Notes: generated from the sequence alone by a model not told the origin. Positions 23,570 through 36,620 are shown, numbered from the stretch's first letter. The stretch is DNA of 64,000 nucleotides from Alentia gelatinosa (GCA_950022655.1 OX465583.1:16081298-16145297), one strand, 5' to 3'. A program made the numbers and translations.

Positions 23570-25214
23570 TCTACCCCTATACGTAAATATCACTGGCTTA
23601 CTGGATCATATCGGGCGAGAATGAACAGATTCTATGACCCAGTGATATACAGTACATGCATTTTTTTCATCTGTAAAGAAACAAAATGGCGGACGTCGTA
23701 TTGGGTCGGAATTGGTAAACACTGCTATAAAATGTTTGGAATTATATTTTCTCAAAATAACCATTCAACTTCGCCGATATAGGTTAGGGAAAGTGAAATA
23801 CCATTACCTAATTATTTTAGATCACAGTGGGGTAGAGTAAATCCATTTAGAGCATCGGTATGTAAGCCTGTTATGTCAATGGTTTACGGCTGCCACTCAG
23901 AAGATCACTCTCCAAGCATATCTGAGAACACAGCATATGCACCGATTGCCCTTCGTAAGATTCTGGGGTTCGTTTTTAAACTAAACACAGTTATGAAATG
24001 ATCTTACTCTGGTCTTTGTGGTGTTATTTTGTTATTTAAAATGATTAGTGGGGCAGTCTTACAAGTTGGTCATGGGAAGAACATCATGTACATAATTATG
24101 CTTAAACATTATTCAATATCCATGATATTTGGGAACACGTGTATGTTCTGTATATACATGATACTCTTGCCAGTTTGGGATTGTTTTCGATAAAGAGTAT
24201 CCCCAACTACAATGCAACAATAATTTCACTTAAAAATCGTATGTATAAATCATAATCATAGTCGTTTATTCAGTATCGCTCATTGTTTTAAAACCTATCG
24301 TGATCTATTAATGATAACCAAACGATAATTGGCCTACGACCTGCAGAACGATTTTGTACGATCTTAGGTGGCTGACACTTAATAAACGTGGTCGAGGATG
24401 ACTGGTGAAATCTTTCGAGTATGCTTTGTCCTTAGAATGAAATATATTTGTCGAAAAAAACTGCAAATGATGTGCAGTAGTCTCTTTTATGAGGTTGATG
24501 CAACATTTCCAGTATGAGGAGTGGCGCAGCTACTGCAGAGCTGTCACCCGGACCTGCTCGATGGATTTCCGTGAAACATTGACAGCCACCTGTGTTAAAG
24601 AATTAGATGTGAGTTTATATAGAAAACTGTCACAAATATCAACTCGGTGGCAAAACTGGGAAATGGCTAACTTTACAATAGAGTCATTCTACACGAATAG
24701 ATTAGTACCAGATTAGGAAACATATATCTATGAAATATTTTAATCTATTGTCCAATATTTCGTGGCCATCCGAGGACGAATGGTTGAGGTTATTTATGTT
24801 TATTTGTAAGTATAAATCCATATGTATTTATAGTTATATGTAATGGTTCTCGCCCAATTCTTGAGGCATCGCCGGATTTATCGGGTACTGTCGGATAGCC
24901 TGACAAATGTCGGCGAATGAAGACTCCAGGTGATCACATGGCATAAACACAATAAAGGAGGGCGTGGGTAGAGACCCATTGAGAGTGAAGTGTGTTGAGG
25001 TGTCCTAACTGACCACCTGAGGTGGTGAGGGAGGATTAGTGAATGATGAGGGTCAAAGGGAATGAGGGAGAATGAAATGGCTGGTTTGTAGAGAGATATC
25101 ATGAGCAGACCGCAATAAGGAACAGAGAGCCGATGCTACCTGCAGCAACGTATTGGTAGGAACAAGACTTTGAAGGACTGGGCCAATAATGCCAATGATG
25201 CTACAACTATTACT
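23570..25214. other. Non-coding DNA
   Basis: ATATCACTGGCTTACTGG (about 23587) and CCCAGTGATATAC (about 23638) form an imperfect inverted repeat of about 65 bp. The 75-codon frame at 24489 has no recognisable motif. Confidence 0.45.
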
Positions 25215-25517
25215 ATCGTAAAACTGGATGAGTTTTAATCTTGGCTACCGTATGCCACGACTGGAGTATGGCATAGTGACTTCATGAGGCGAAGCCAAGT
25301 GAAGTCCGGAGCCAAAACTCCAGGAGTGGCATGCGGTGGCCAATATAAAAACGAATCAGGTTTTGATTTTATCCTACCCCGTCTCCTCGATTTTGGAATA
25401 TTATGTGATAACAATTCTGTATGCCACTAGTGACATATAAAACTCTGTATGCCAGTCAGCGTGGCATACGGAAACTCAATGCTAAGCCTATGGGATTTTA
25501 TATTAGGGGTAGGATAA
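25215..25517 (+). mobile_element. Fold-back element, family A (303 bp)
   Basis: Begins ATCGTAAAACTGG and ends GGGGTAGGATAA. The first half folds into a long hairpin whose apex is GACTTCA...TGAAGTC around GAGGCGAAGCCAAG (25278-25306). The second half runs from TTATCCTACCCC to its inverted match at the end. It is about 90% identical to, and exactly as long as, the opposite-strand copy at 28013-28315. No coding capacity. No clear target duplication flanks it. Confidence 0.85.
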
Positions 25518-26010
25518 AAGCTATGACTCTCAGTCTCCAGGCACTCTCCCTCCTGTGGTTCCCCTAAGTACCGACCCCATTTATCCTGAGAACCCACGTG
25601 CATCCCCCGCCTATAGTTATCATTCATCGGCTGATTGTCGTACTGTTTGATCACTGAATTGTGTGTATTTAATTTGTGTGATTTGAGGGATTAGAATTTG
25701 TACCTCATAGTTATTTTTAGTTTCAACAAGAAGTCCTATGGGATATGACCATGGTATAATAACTTGATCATTTGAACTAGATCATTTGCTCCCAATCTTT
25801 GTTGAAAGTCATAAATTCCTAAATAATCGATTTAGTTAGCTGGGAAACATCTGACAGGGTTTGAAGATATTTTAACATACTTTGCCAATGAACCTCAACA
25901 CGAATCAGAGCCACACATAGTGTAAGAGAGATTAATGTAATCTGAGTAGTTAACATATCCCAATACTTTGATATACTTTCTGATGGAGAGATCTAGCTCC
26001 CAGACATGGC
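25518..26010. other. Non-coding DNA
   Basis: No gene, repeat or strong hairpin seen between the family A element and the piggyBac-like MITE. Confidence 0.5.
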
Positions 26011-26389
26011 TTAACTCTTTCAGTCCTAGCATTGCCTGGAGGTATTCCCACGCAGGGGACGAGGAATGCCTGGAGGCATTCCCACCCAGGTGACGAGGAA
26101 TGCCTACAGGCATTGTTTATGTGTCAGAAACCTTATGTTCTATGAGAAATAATAAATAGATTTACACAATCTTTTCACAACAAATCAAAAATACTATGTT
26201 CATCGTTATACTCTGTGGGCATTCGATTAGTAACTATAGTAACTTGTATCTACAGGTTATTAAGTGACAAACATACGACAAACAGATGCCATTGCGGCGA
26301 TAGTCTCGTCCCCTTGGGGTTTATAGCAGTATTATGCCTCGTCCTACAGTGCGCACCCTCCCCATTCAGGCTTGGACAGAAAGAGTTAA
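26011..26389. mobile_element. piggyBac-like MITE flanked by TTAA
   Basis: A TTAA at 26011-26014 is followed by CTCTTTCAGTCCTAGC, and an inverted copy GCTTGGACAGAAAGAG ends at a second TTAA at 26386-26389. The ends match at 18 of 20 positions counting TTAA. The 371-bp interior has no transposase frame. TTAA target duplication with short terminal inverted repeats is the hallmark of piggyBac elements, so this is a non-autonomous member. Near its left end it holds about 2.5 tandem copies of a palindromic unit built on GGAATGCCTGGAGGCATTCC (26027-26115). Confidence 0.75.
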
Positions 26390-28012
26390 AGTGGTGATCT
26401 CGAGTTTATGGATGCCCTGTCGCGGATATTGAGGACGTTTTTTAAGTTAGGGAGAGACAACAGAATAGGCTGTGGGATGATAGTTTTTAGCATATTCATA
26501 AACTACCAATTGGTGTTTTCCTCGTTCTGTACATGTACAAGGTCACATCAAATATGACAAGCATTGTGAAATACTGTCACTGTTATATGACTGGTCAAGG
26601 TCCAGCCTTACTCACACCCCTTCTCCATATGTTTTACCCCCTTCTTCCAGGCACCCTGCTCATGCCGGGGGTGGTTGGCAAGACCCCGGTGTGTCCTTCA
26701 GATACGCCTTCGCAACCCCCCCCCTCCTCCTGTCCCCCACCCCACTCCATCAGTAGCCAGGTCGGGTAGCGTCAAGGTAGACATCTACCTGAGTGTGCAG
26801 TATTATCAGGTAACATCCTTACTGTTGGCGAACATCATCTATCATCAAGTCCATACAGACCGACGCCGCAGGCCGTACGTCACAATTCATTTTCTTTTTA
26901 CAATTGAAGTTTTTTATTCAAACACTATTCATCCCAGGTAGGGATGATCTTTCACATTAAACTTCCCTAAGATAGGCTTATATAGTGTGATATGATGTTG
27001 ACAGTAACATAGCCGTAGGCATGGGGGTTGGATTTGGTTGCACTCGGCTATTTGTATAATGGAATTTGATATAACAATAGCTACCATGAAGACAGAGAGT
27101 ACAAGGGAAAGATTGCTAAGGTTGATACTAAAAATGGAGATCTTATCTACAGCATGCGTATTATTTGTTAATATTTTATTTCCTACAAGTCTAAAAACAG
27201 GATCAGTACACGAGGGTTAAATTATGTCAGGTATTTTCTCAGTTCGCTACACTATTTGTCTGTTTTCGATGTGGAATGTGTCATTGAAATGTGATCTGAG
27301 ATCAGTATGAAACAACTACCCACAATAACCTGGCGTGTAAACACTTTGACGTAAATCAATTACCGTGAACACTTGATGTGAACGCCTTGGTGGAAGTTCA
27401 CATTCTCGGGAGCTCAGATTGGGAATGAACTGTAGTATACATTCTATACCGAGTTATCTGAGAGGCAGGTCAGATGTGCACTCAACATGATTGTTTATAA
27501 TGTAGTCGAGAGTCGATGAAGTCCGTTTGAAGGTGGGTTGTGTCTTTGAGGTGAATAAACGTCGTTTTTTTAATGATTATTTTGAGAAATAATGGAATTC
27601 TAACTATGATCACGCCATATTACAGTCTACAGGGCATAACTGTGGAACTCATTCAGAGTTGCGATCGGGTGAATTCGGAGATTTCTAACATTTTTGGGCA
27701 CTATCGACAAGGTGTCAGAATCGGAACAGATGATACCAGATACTTCCAGAGTGTTGTTGTTATGACTATTTTCACCATAATCAAACAATAATCAACAAAT
27801 TATTGTTGCCGATGCCTCCAGAACAAGGCCTACAGTGACATACATGCCATCGTCCTGATGGAAGAGGCCCTAAATTTACACCGATGGTACCCGAATAGTT
27901 AAATGTCATACTGTCAGAATCCTAGTTCGGCTGAGAATTCAGCCAGATGGAACGGCCCCTTTAAGTGCTAATTCCACTAACATGATGCATTTGCCGTGAT
28001 ATGTCTTGGTGT
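26390..28012. other. Non-coding DNA
   Basis: Plain AT-rich DNA with a C-rich patch at 26718-26745. Short frames are unsupported. Confidence 0.45.
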
Positions 28013-28315
28013 TTATCCTACCCCTAATATAAAATCCCATAGGCTTAACATTGGGTTTCCGTATGCCACGCTGACTGGCATATAGAGTTTTATATTCCAC
28101 TAGTGGCATACAGCATTGTTATCACGTAATATTCCAAAATCGAGGAGATAGGGTAGGATAAAATCAAAACCTGATTCGTTTTAATCTTGGACACCGCATT
28201 CCACTCCTGAAGTTTTGGCCCCGGACTTCACTCGGCTTCGCCTCATGAAGTCACTTTGCCAAGCTTCAGTCGTGGAATACGGTGGCCAAGATTAAACCTC
28301 ATCCAGTTTTACGAT
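28013..28315 (-). mobile_element. Fold-back element, family A (303 bp, opposite orientation)
   Basis: Reverse-complement copy of the element at 25215-25517, same length, about 90% identical by eye, starting TTATCCTACCCC and ending CAGTTTTACGAT. The hairpin apex is GACTTCA-CTCGGCTTCGCCTCA-TGAAGTC at 28224-28252. The two copies face each other 2.5 kb apart and could form a large inverted repeat. Confidence 0.85.
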
Positions 28316-29380
28316 AATCTTGTTACATCTTACAGTGTCGGGATATGTCGTATCTCCTATGTCACAAAACGTAGCCGTCTGGTGTCGGATGTATGTTTCG
28401 TTACTCCACCACCACGACACCTCCAGAAACATCGCGACAAATAGGCACGCGATTATTCAAACCTAGCCCGATTTAGCAAGACAACCAAATCGGGACTAAT
28501 CTCGCTATATCTTGTGTGTTGGTGGAATCAGCACTTTAGTTGTGTGTGGAGGGTGCTGTCGCTTCCCAATGAGTGTTGACATTTTACGATGCACATGGCG
28601 TGGACGTGAGGGTGGGGAATGGGGAGTGGCAGAGGTTGGTTATCACGGACTCTGTACACTGGTCATGCCTGCTACAGACCGTCATTTCTCAGTACTACTC
28701 ACAGTAGCTTACGAGCCCGACCCGAGCTGTAGTCGAACGTGGGGGGAGTTGTCTAAAAGTAACACCACAGTCTAGTGTGTATTCGTCGGAATACGCACTA
28801 GACAGCCCTCTAAGGCCGGGAACCCACTGCTTCAGTGACACTCTAAAACGACAGATTTCAATGATCCAATCGTAACTTTATCGGAAGGGTTGAGTCGGAG
28901 TATTCCGGAAAGGGTTTTGCGGAAAGCTGACCTCGGTACCGACACACGCCACGACACAAGAGGTGCTGCAACGCAAATATCAGACAAACAATGAACATTT
29001 GTTTAGAATATTTACCCTTGTTTAAAGAAAAATATGGTTCCCTCATTATGGTTATTTGGCTGTATATCCTTGATATGATTTTAACATTTCTATAGGGTGC
29101 ATCTATGACATCAAGGTACTAGCAGGGTGGGGTAGAGAAATGATTTGTGACTCAGCGCTACGGTGAACAGCGGATGCGTACGAGCCAAACCCTCCACACA
29201 CCGAGGGACGGACTGACATGAAGGCCATCCATGTAGCCTCCTTATCGTAATGTTAGCTATGTGTCATGTACATATAGTCTGTGTGGGGGAGGGACAAGGA
29301 CAAAGGGACTAAGCCAATTAGGCCTCTTGCTGTACCTTGTGTTTGATGTAGATATATGTGACATACCACTGTGGGTAAGC
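28316..29380. other. Non-coding DNA
   Basis: Only the hairpin at 28770-28803 stands out. GACTAAGCC/AGGACAAAGGGACTAAG near 29300 faintly resembles the satellite that begins at 29381. Confidence 0.4.
28770..28803. other. 15-bp hairpin with 4-nt loop
   Basis: GTCTAGTGTGTATTC (28770-28784) pairs with GAATACGCACTAGAC (28789-28803), one wobble pair, loop GTCG. Neighbouring DNA shows no gene. Confidence 0.65.
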
Positions 29381-31819
29381 ACATACCAAAAGACAGCAGG
29401 ACAAGACTAAAGGGCGTTATAGAATATATCACCACACATACAGCTCACACCAAAAGACAGTGTAACAAGACTAAAGAGCGTTATAGAATATATCACCACA
29501 CATACAGCTCACACCAAAAGACAGTGTAACAAGACTAAAGAGCGCTATAGAATATATCACCACACATACAGTACATGCCTAAAGACAGCGTGACAAGACT
29601 AAAGAGCGTTATAGAATATATCACCACACATACAGCTCACACCAAAAAACAGTGTAACAAGACTAAAGAGCGTTATAGAATATATCACCACACATACAGT
29701 ACATGCCTAAAGACAGCGTGACAAGACTAAAGAGCGTTATAGACTATATCACCACACATACAGCTCACACCAAAAAACAGTGTAACAAGACTAAAGAGCG
29801 TTATAGAATATATCACCACACATACAGTACATGCCTAAAGACAGCGTGACAAGACTAAAGAGCGTTATAGAATATATCACCACACTTACAGCTCACACCA
29901 AAAGACAGTGTAACAAGACTAAAGAGCGTTATAGAATATATCGCCACACATACAGCTCACACCAAAAGACAGTGTAACAAGACTAAAGGGCGTCATAGAA
30001 TATATTACCACACATACAGCTCACACCAAAAGACAGTGTAACAAGACTAAAGAGCGTTATAGAATATATCACCACACATACAGCTCACACCAAAAGACAG
30101 TGTAACAAGACTAAAGACCGTTATAGAATATATCACCACACATACAGCTCACACCAAAAGACAGTGTAACAAGACTAAAGAGCGTTATAGAATATATCAC
30201 CACACATACAGCTCACACCAAAAGACAGCGTGACAAGACTAAAGAGCGTTATAGAATATATCACCACACATACAGCTCACACCAAAAAACAGTGTAACAA
30301 GACTAAAGAGCGTTATAGAATATATCACCACACATACAGCTCACACCAAAAGACAGTGTAACAAGACTAAAGAGCGTTATAGAATATATCACCATACATA
30401 CAGCTCATACCAAAAGACAGCGTGACAAGACTAAAGAGCGTTATAGAATATATCACCGCACATACAGCTCACACCAAAAGACAGTGTAACAAGACTAAAG
30501 AGCGTTATAGAATATATCACCACACATACAGCTCACACCAAAAGACAGTGTAACAAGACTAAAGAGCGTTATAGAATATATCACCACACATACAGCTCAC
30601 ACCAAAAGACAGTGTAACTAGACTAAAGAGCGTTATAGAATATATCACCGCACATACAGCTCACACCAAAAGACAGTGTAACAAGACTGAAGAGCGTTAT
30701 AGAATATATTACCATACATACAGGTCACACCAAAAGACAGCATGACAAGACTAAAGGGCGTTATAGAATATATCACCACACATACAGCTCACACCAAAAG
30801 ACAGTGTAACAAGACTAAAGAGCGTTATAGAATATATCACCACACATACAGCTCACACCAAAAGACAGTGTAACAAGACTAAAGAGCGTTATAGAATATA
30901 TCGCCACACATACAGCTCACACCAAAAGACAGTGTAACAAGACTAAAGAGCGTTATAGAATATATCGCCACACATACAGCTCACACCAAAAGACAGTGTA
31001 ACAAGACTAAAGGGCGTCATAGAATATATTACCACACATACAGCTCACACCAAAAGACAGTGTAACAAGACTAAAGAGCGTTATAGAATATATCACCACA
31101 CATACAGCTCATACCAAAAGACAGTGTAACAAGACTAAAGAGCGTTATAGAATATATCACCACACATACAGCTCACACCAAAAGACAGTGTAACAAGACT
31201 AAAGAGCGTTATAGAATATATCACCACACATACAGCTCACACCAAAAGACAGTGTAACAAGACTAAAGAGCGTTCTAGAATATATCACCACACATACAGC
31301 TCACACCAAAAGACAGTGTAACAAGACTAAAGAGCGTTATAGAATATATCACCACACATACAGCTCACACCAAAAGACAGTGTAACAAGACTAAAGAGCG
31401 TTCTAGAATATATCACCACACATACAGCTCACAACAAAAGACAGTGTAACAAGACTAAAGAGCGTTATAGAATATAACACCGCACATACAGCTCACACCA
31501 AAAGACAGTGTAACAAGACTAAAGACCGTTATAGAATATATCACCGCACATACAGCTCACACCAAAAGACAGTGTAACAAGACTAAAGAGCGTTATAGAA
31601 TATATCACCACACATACAGTACATGCCTAAAGACAGCGTAACAAGACTAAAGAGCGTTATAGAATATATCACCACACATACAGCTCACACCAAAAGACAG
31701 TGCTACAAGACTAAAGAGCGTTATAGAATATATCACCATACATTCAGTACATGCCTAAAGACAGTGCTACAAGACTGAAGAGCGTTACAGAATTTATCAC
31801 AACACATACAGCTCACACC
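29381..31819. repeat. 64-bp satellite array, about 38 copies
   Basis: The unit is 64 bp (checked at several points), with GTTATAGAATATATCACC and AAAGACAGTGTAACAAGAC as its best-conserved words. Most copies are more than 90% identical. A variant with GTACATGCCTAAAGACAGCG recurs at 29571, 29699 and 29827, exactly 128 bp apart, making a two-unit higher-order repeat near the left end; the variant returns near 31618 and 31747 at the right end. The middle is homogeneous. No open frame and no spacers. Confidence 0.97.
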
Positions 31820-32040
31820 ATAACATTACGCAGCACCCAACAAAAGGCACCAGATAATGACTAAAGGCATAGAGTATATCACCCACACAGGACGTATCAA
31901 AAGGCAGCAAAACAAGTCTAAAGACCTGTTATAGAGTACGTACGTACGAAAAGACACCGGGCAAGACTAGGGGCCTGCTATAGAGTATATCACCATACAG
32001 CGCACACCAAAAGACAGCGAGACAAGACTAAAGAGCATTT
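31820..32040. repeat. Decayed right edge of the 64-bp satellite
   Basis: Three to four diverged units with altered spacing keep AGAGTATATCACC and AAAAGRCASC words. This is the usual decay at a satellite edge, where unequal exchange no longer homogenises copies. Confidence 0.8.
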
Positions 32041-32869
32041 CTCCTGTGGGCAGAAAGAGCAGTTGTCGCAGGGACAATAAGGTGCAGTACTGAAGCAGGT
32101 GGTTACATTACAAAACAAGCACAGATCGTAGAAGACTGCCGCTCACCACCAGGCCGGAAATTGATACGTGAATAACGAGGAGTGTCACGTGACATCGTTA
32201 TGTTTGTCCTCAGTCGTTGGTATCTGAGCAGGGTTTGGCAAATGGTGTTTAGTGTGTGTCTCATTGTGTAGTATAGAGGTTTGTAGTATAGAGGTTTGTG
32301 TGTCTCGTTTTGTTTGTGTATAATGTGTGTGTAGTGTGTGTCTTTTTATATCAGGGTGTATTATGTATAGTACATATAGACAATAATGGATGGCCTGGTA
32401 GTGTCTGAGTGTATTGTGTGTAGTAAGAGAAAACGTAGTTAGTCAGTTCGTAGTTATTATCGTTCGCGTTCTTTTGTCCCATCAAGTACGTCCCGACAGC
32501 ACAGTGCAAGTGTGGTGATATGATTGGGTAATAGAGGAATATCATGGTGGTATGTGTGTTGATATGTGTGTGGGGATGTGGTGTGTGTTGGCATGGGTGT
32601 GGTGTGTCAATAAAGAATGGTCGTGCAGTCACAGGGCGGTAGATTGGTGGCTGCGTAGTAGCGCGGAGAGATATTATCATGTCAAATTGCAGTGTTCCCC
32701 ATAGAGCCCCCGCCAAGTGGTCGTCGCCAATCAAAAGACAGTGGACACATACAGATGGGAGGCGGGCTGACCTGTGGTCGCTGCACCGCGCACATCACGG
32801 GGCTTTTTGTTACAGAGACGATGGTCGGCGTTCCCTCTCCGCCTATTACTGCCAGGGATATGGTCGGTG
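32041..32869. other. Non-coding DNA
   Basis: GTGTGTAGTATAGAGGTTTGT duplication at 32265-32300 and GT-rich DNA to 32620. The 63-codon frame at 32679 is unsupported. Confidence 0.45.
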
Positions 32870-34200
32870 AATAAGGAGGAGCAGGAAGGTATGACCAGTG
32901 GTGTTACGCGTCATTCGGCCTGCTAAGGGTGCTGTCTATGGGCGAGGTGTGTGTCTTGTGACTTGTGAATGAGGAGTAGGAGGGAGGTATAACCAGTGGT
33001 GTTACATGTGATTCATGCCGCTAAGGGTGCTGTCTATGGGTAAGTTATGTGAGTGTATTTGGTCGGTGAATGAGAAGTAAGGGGGGAGGTATAACCAGTG
33101 GTGTTACATGTGATTCATGCCACTAAGGGTGCTGTCTATGGGTACGTTATGGGAGTTTATTTGGTCGGTGAATGAGAAGTAGGGGGGAGGTATGGGCAGT
33201 GGTGTTATGTGTGATTCATGCTGCTAAGGGTACTGTATATGGGTAAGTTATGGGAGTGTATTTGGTCGGTGAATGAGAAGTAAGGGGGGAGGTATGGGCA
33301 GTGGTGTTACATGTGATTCATGCCGCTAAGGGTGCTGTCTATGGACAAGTTATGGGAGTGTATTTGGTCGGTGAATGAGAAGTAGGGGGGAGTATGGGCA
33401 GTGGTGTTATGTGTGATTCATGCTGCAAAGGGTACTGTCTATGGGTAAGTATGGGAGTGTATTTGGTCGGTGAATGAGAAGTAAGGGGGAGTATGGGGAG
33501 TGGTATTATATGTGATTCATGCTGCTAAGGGTACTGTATATGGGTAAGTTATGGAAGTGTATTTTGTCGGTGAATGAGAATTAGTAGAAACCAAACGAGA
33601 GTCAGCCTTGTCAATGTTTATGCCACGATGGGCAGGTTGTGTATTACTACACGAGGCGTTAGCCGAGTGTAGTGAGTAGCAGACCTGACCAGAGTGGTAT
33701 AAACATTGAGGAGGCTAACTCGAGTTCGGTTTTGTATTTATCCTACCCCATCTCACCGATATACAAAGAATATTTGTAATTATCCATGTTAGTAGTTATC
33801 AATGCTGCCGGATCTACTTTCGTTATCTCGTCCCTGATTGGTCCGTTTTTTTATTCACCTTGGTGCATAAATAACACTTTATCCAATGCTATGTCAAATA
33901 CACTGAGTCAATGTTAAACCTATGGCGTTTTTTATTAGGGGTAGGATAAGTAGGAGGGAGGTATGGGCAGTGGTGTTATGTGTGATTCACGCTGCTAAGG
34001 GTACTGTCTATGGGTGATGTGTATTTGTGTCTATGGTTGGTGAATGAGGAGGAGGAAAAGGAAGAGGCGGTATGGCCAGTGGTGTTACGTTACATTCGGC
34101 CTGCTAAGGGTACTGTCTTTGGGTGATGTATTTGAGTGTCTGTGGTCAGTGAATGAGTAGTATGGGAGAGGTATAGCCAGTGGTGTAACGTGTGATTCAT
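32870..34200. repeat. 101-102 bp tandem array, split by a family A element
   Basis: Units share GGTCGGTGAATGAGAAGTA, CAGTGGTGTTA and GGGTRCTGTMTATGGG. Repeat starts at 33061, 33163 and 33264 give periods of 102 and 101. About eight to ten copies run from 32870, diverging toward 34200. The insertion at 33581-33949 interrupts one unit. Confidence 0.9.
33581..33949 (+). mobile_element. Fold-back element, family A, inserted in a tandem array
   Basis: This 369-bp insertion starts TTAGTAGAAACC and ends GGGGTAGGATAA. It interrupts a 101-bp repeat unit between GAATGAGAA and GTAGGAGG; neighbouring units show the uninterrupted sequence. Joining the flanks restores the unit with no target-site duplication or loss (an AA duplication is the only alternative reading). 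Its hairpin apex is CTACACGAGGCG...CCGAGTGTAG at 33647-33672; long arms share ATGTTTATGCCAC and its complement. Confidence 0.85.
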
Positions 34201-35849
34201 ATTTTTAAGAGTGACATCTTTATAGATGTTCTATGAGCGAGATATATCTGTGTCTGTGTCTGTGCTGTGCGAACAAGTTGTAGAAGGAAGATATTTACCT
34301 AGAAAAAATATTACATGTTTTCAGTGCCAGCATATCTTATCATCTGGAATGTTTGGAAAAAGACAACAAGGATACAGGACTATCATACAATCATTGAGTA
34401 TTTTTATTCAACTTTCTAGAAATAGGAGATAAACTGTTGCAGCATTGACTAGCTTGAACATAGTGTTTATATACAAAGAGTATTTCGCTTTTTTTTTATT
34501 CCATTTAGAATTTGTCCTTTTAAAAAGGAGACACATTATTAAAGCTACAGGGAGGCAGCTATCACGAATCTATGAGTCAAGGTTGGTGTGACAGGGAAAT
34601 AATGTAGCTTAAATTGAGCTACTATCATCGCGGCCCTATGTAACTAGAAATACAAACTGTGGGGGTACTTAGCCACCTGTGTATAGATATACATAATACA
34701 TGTGTACGTATACAGATCTTCGCCCGCATCTACACAGGCCCTGTGTATGTGTACAACTAGACCTGATTTTACATGCAGACCTAACTCAAGGTTAACTCTG
34801 TTGACAGTTATTGTACCCCTGTGCACATTGTTCTTGTACTTATTGACCTCTGCTCCCTATATCGTAAAAAAAATCATGTGGGGCCCACTCTGCCATATGC
34901 TGTTATATGGACTAGCTCGGATTGCCCAAATTAGACTTCCAATGGCGATTAAAGGTAAATTTGAAATATGTCAAGGTGTATGATAGAGGGAAAACAAACC
35001 AGGCATTCAATCTGTGAATTGTTTCTCACTAACCGACTGTAAAATATGCCTCTTCCACCCAACAGTGCATCGGGGCAAGTACTTGCCAGTCCGTGTGTTC
35101 GTAACATTTCACGATTAAGCGCCCAGTCAGTCGTCACACCGTAGGTACTAGTATCGAACGGTATGAATACATTTGTACACTTACCTTTATGAAATACTGC
35201 TATGCATGACATATAGATAATGTTCGAAAGTAAATAAAATAGTACTACTACTAATAATAATAATATAATGAAAACTCGAACGGCTACCTCCACGGGCTCA
35301 GTAACTAGATTTCCTCATATTATCTATCTATGCACTTACTTTTATGAAATACTGCCCGCTGCTGGGCATGACGTATGGATAGTTTTCGGGCCCACTGTCT
35401 ATGGATTGATTGCGTTTTTCTCGTTGGTTTCAGGTATGTGATAATAAGGAAACGCAGAAACTGAGCCCGTAATGTTGCCATTCTCGGTCTTTCGTCCCGT
35501 AACTACGACCTTGGGCCATCGGCAGACAGCCAGTCACGTGTGATGTCACTCTACCCACAAACACGTCAATTACAGCAGTCAGTGACGTGACCTTCAATCA
35601 GCTTCCCTCCATGAAGGGCGTGTGAGATGAGATGGAGGGTTAACGTCTGTGAATCCCCGCACCACGTGCCGCTCGTCTCCCCTGATCTTCTCCGCTCATC
35701 ACTGAACACACGGCTGGTGAATGTAATCGTCAACGTATGCTCCACTCCTACTTAACTGATCAATTAACTGCAGCTTTTAGATTCCATGTCAGACAGCTGT
35801 TATTCTCTTACTGTACGCGATAACGTCTGCCGGCTGTGACGTGCGCGTG
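34201..35849. other. Non-coding DNA
   Basis: A near-duplicate CACTTACYTTTATGAAATACTGC occurs at 35178 and 35333, about 155 bp apart, each followed by GGCATGAC. CACGTG/GACGTGAC words cluster at 35530-35595. No gene. Confidence 0.45.
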
Positions 35850-36620
35850 GTGTGACATAAGCCTATAGATATATTTGGAGAGCTTGTTGTATATGTGACG
35901 TATGCGTGGCCTTGTGAAACTGCGTGACTTGAGCTTGAAGCATGTGTGACGTGTGCCTGACGTATGTCTGACGTATGTTTGGTGTATTTGTGACAAGTAT
36001 ATATAACATAAATGTGGCATATCTGTGACATGTGTTTGACGTATATATGTGGTGTATCTATATGCTTTACGTAAGCATGGTGTATCTGTGATGTAAGTGT
36101 GATGGACCTGTGACATATGTCTGACATAAGTGTGGTGTATCTGTGACGTATGTATAACATATTTTATGTATCTGTGACGTATGTATAATATATATGTGGT
36201 GGACCTGTGACATATGTCTGACATAAGTGTGGTGTATCTGTGACGTATGTATAACATATTTTATGTATCTGTGACGTATGTATAATATATATGTGGTGGA
36301 CCTGTGACATATGTCTGACATAAGTGTGGTGTATCTGTGACGTATGTCTAACATATATCTGTGACATATGCCTGACGCATGTTCGGTATATCTATGAGGT
36401 GACTATAACATATCTGACGTCTCAGTGACATATTTCTGAATAAATATGTGACGTTTCTGTGACGCATGTGTGGTATGTGTATCTGTGATGTGTGTATAAT
36501 ATATGTGACGTATGTCTGACGTATGTCTGACGTAGGGGAGGTGTACCTGTGACGTGCACATAACACAAGTATATATATATGTATTTATCTATAACATATA
36601 TGAGAGCTGTGACGACTATA
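35850..36620. repeat. TGACGTATGT-type tandem array with a 97-bp higher-order unit
   Basis: Short units of 15-25 bp (ATCTGTGACGTATGT, CTGTGACATATGTCTGACAT) are arranged so that GTGGTGGACCTGTGACATAT recurs at 36196 and 36293, 97 bp apart, in near-identical blocks. The Thr/His/Tyr/Ile-rich minus-strand frames arise from it. Each unit contains an ACGTCA/GACGTA half-CRE-like word. Confidence 0.85.

Noticed and set aside
29381..31819. CRISPR-like regular repeats
   Set aside because: Units are contiguous 64-bp tandem copies without unique spacers, and the genome is eukaryotic.
35789..36367. Minus-strand frames rich in Thr, His, Tyr and Ile
   Set aside because: They follow the 97-bp/short-unit repeat and are open in several frames.
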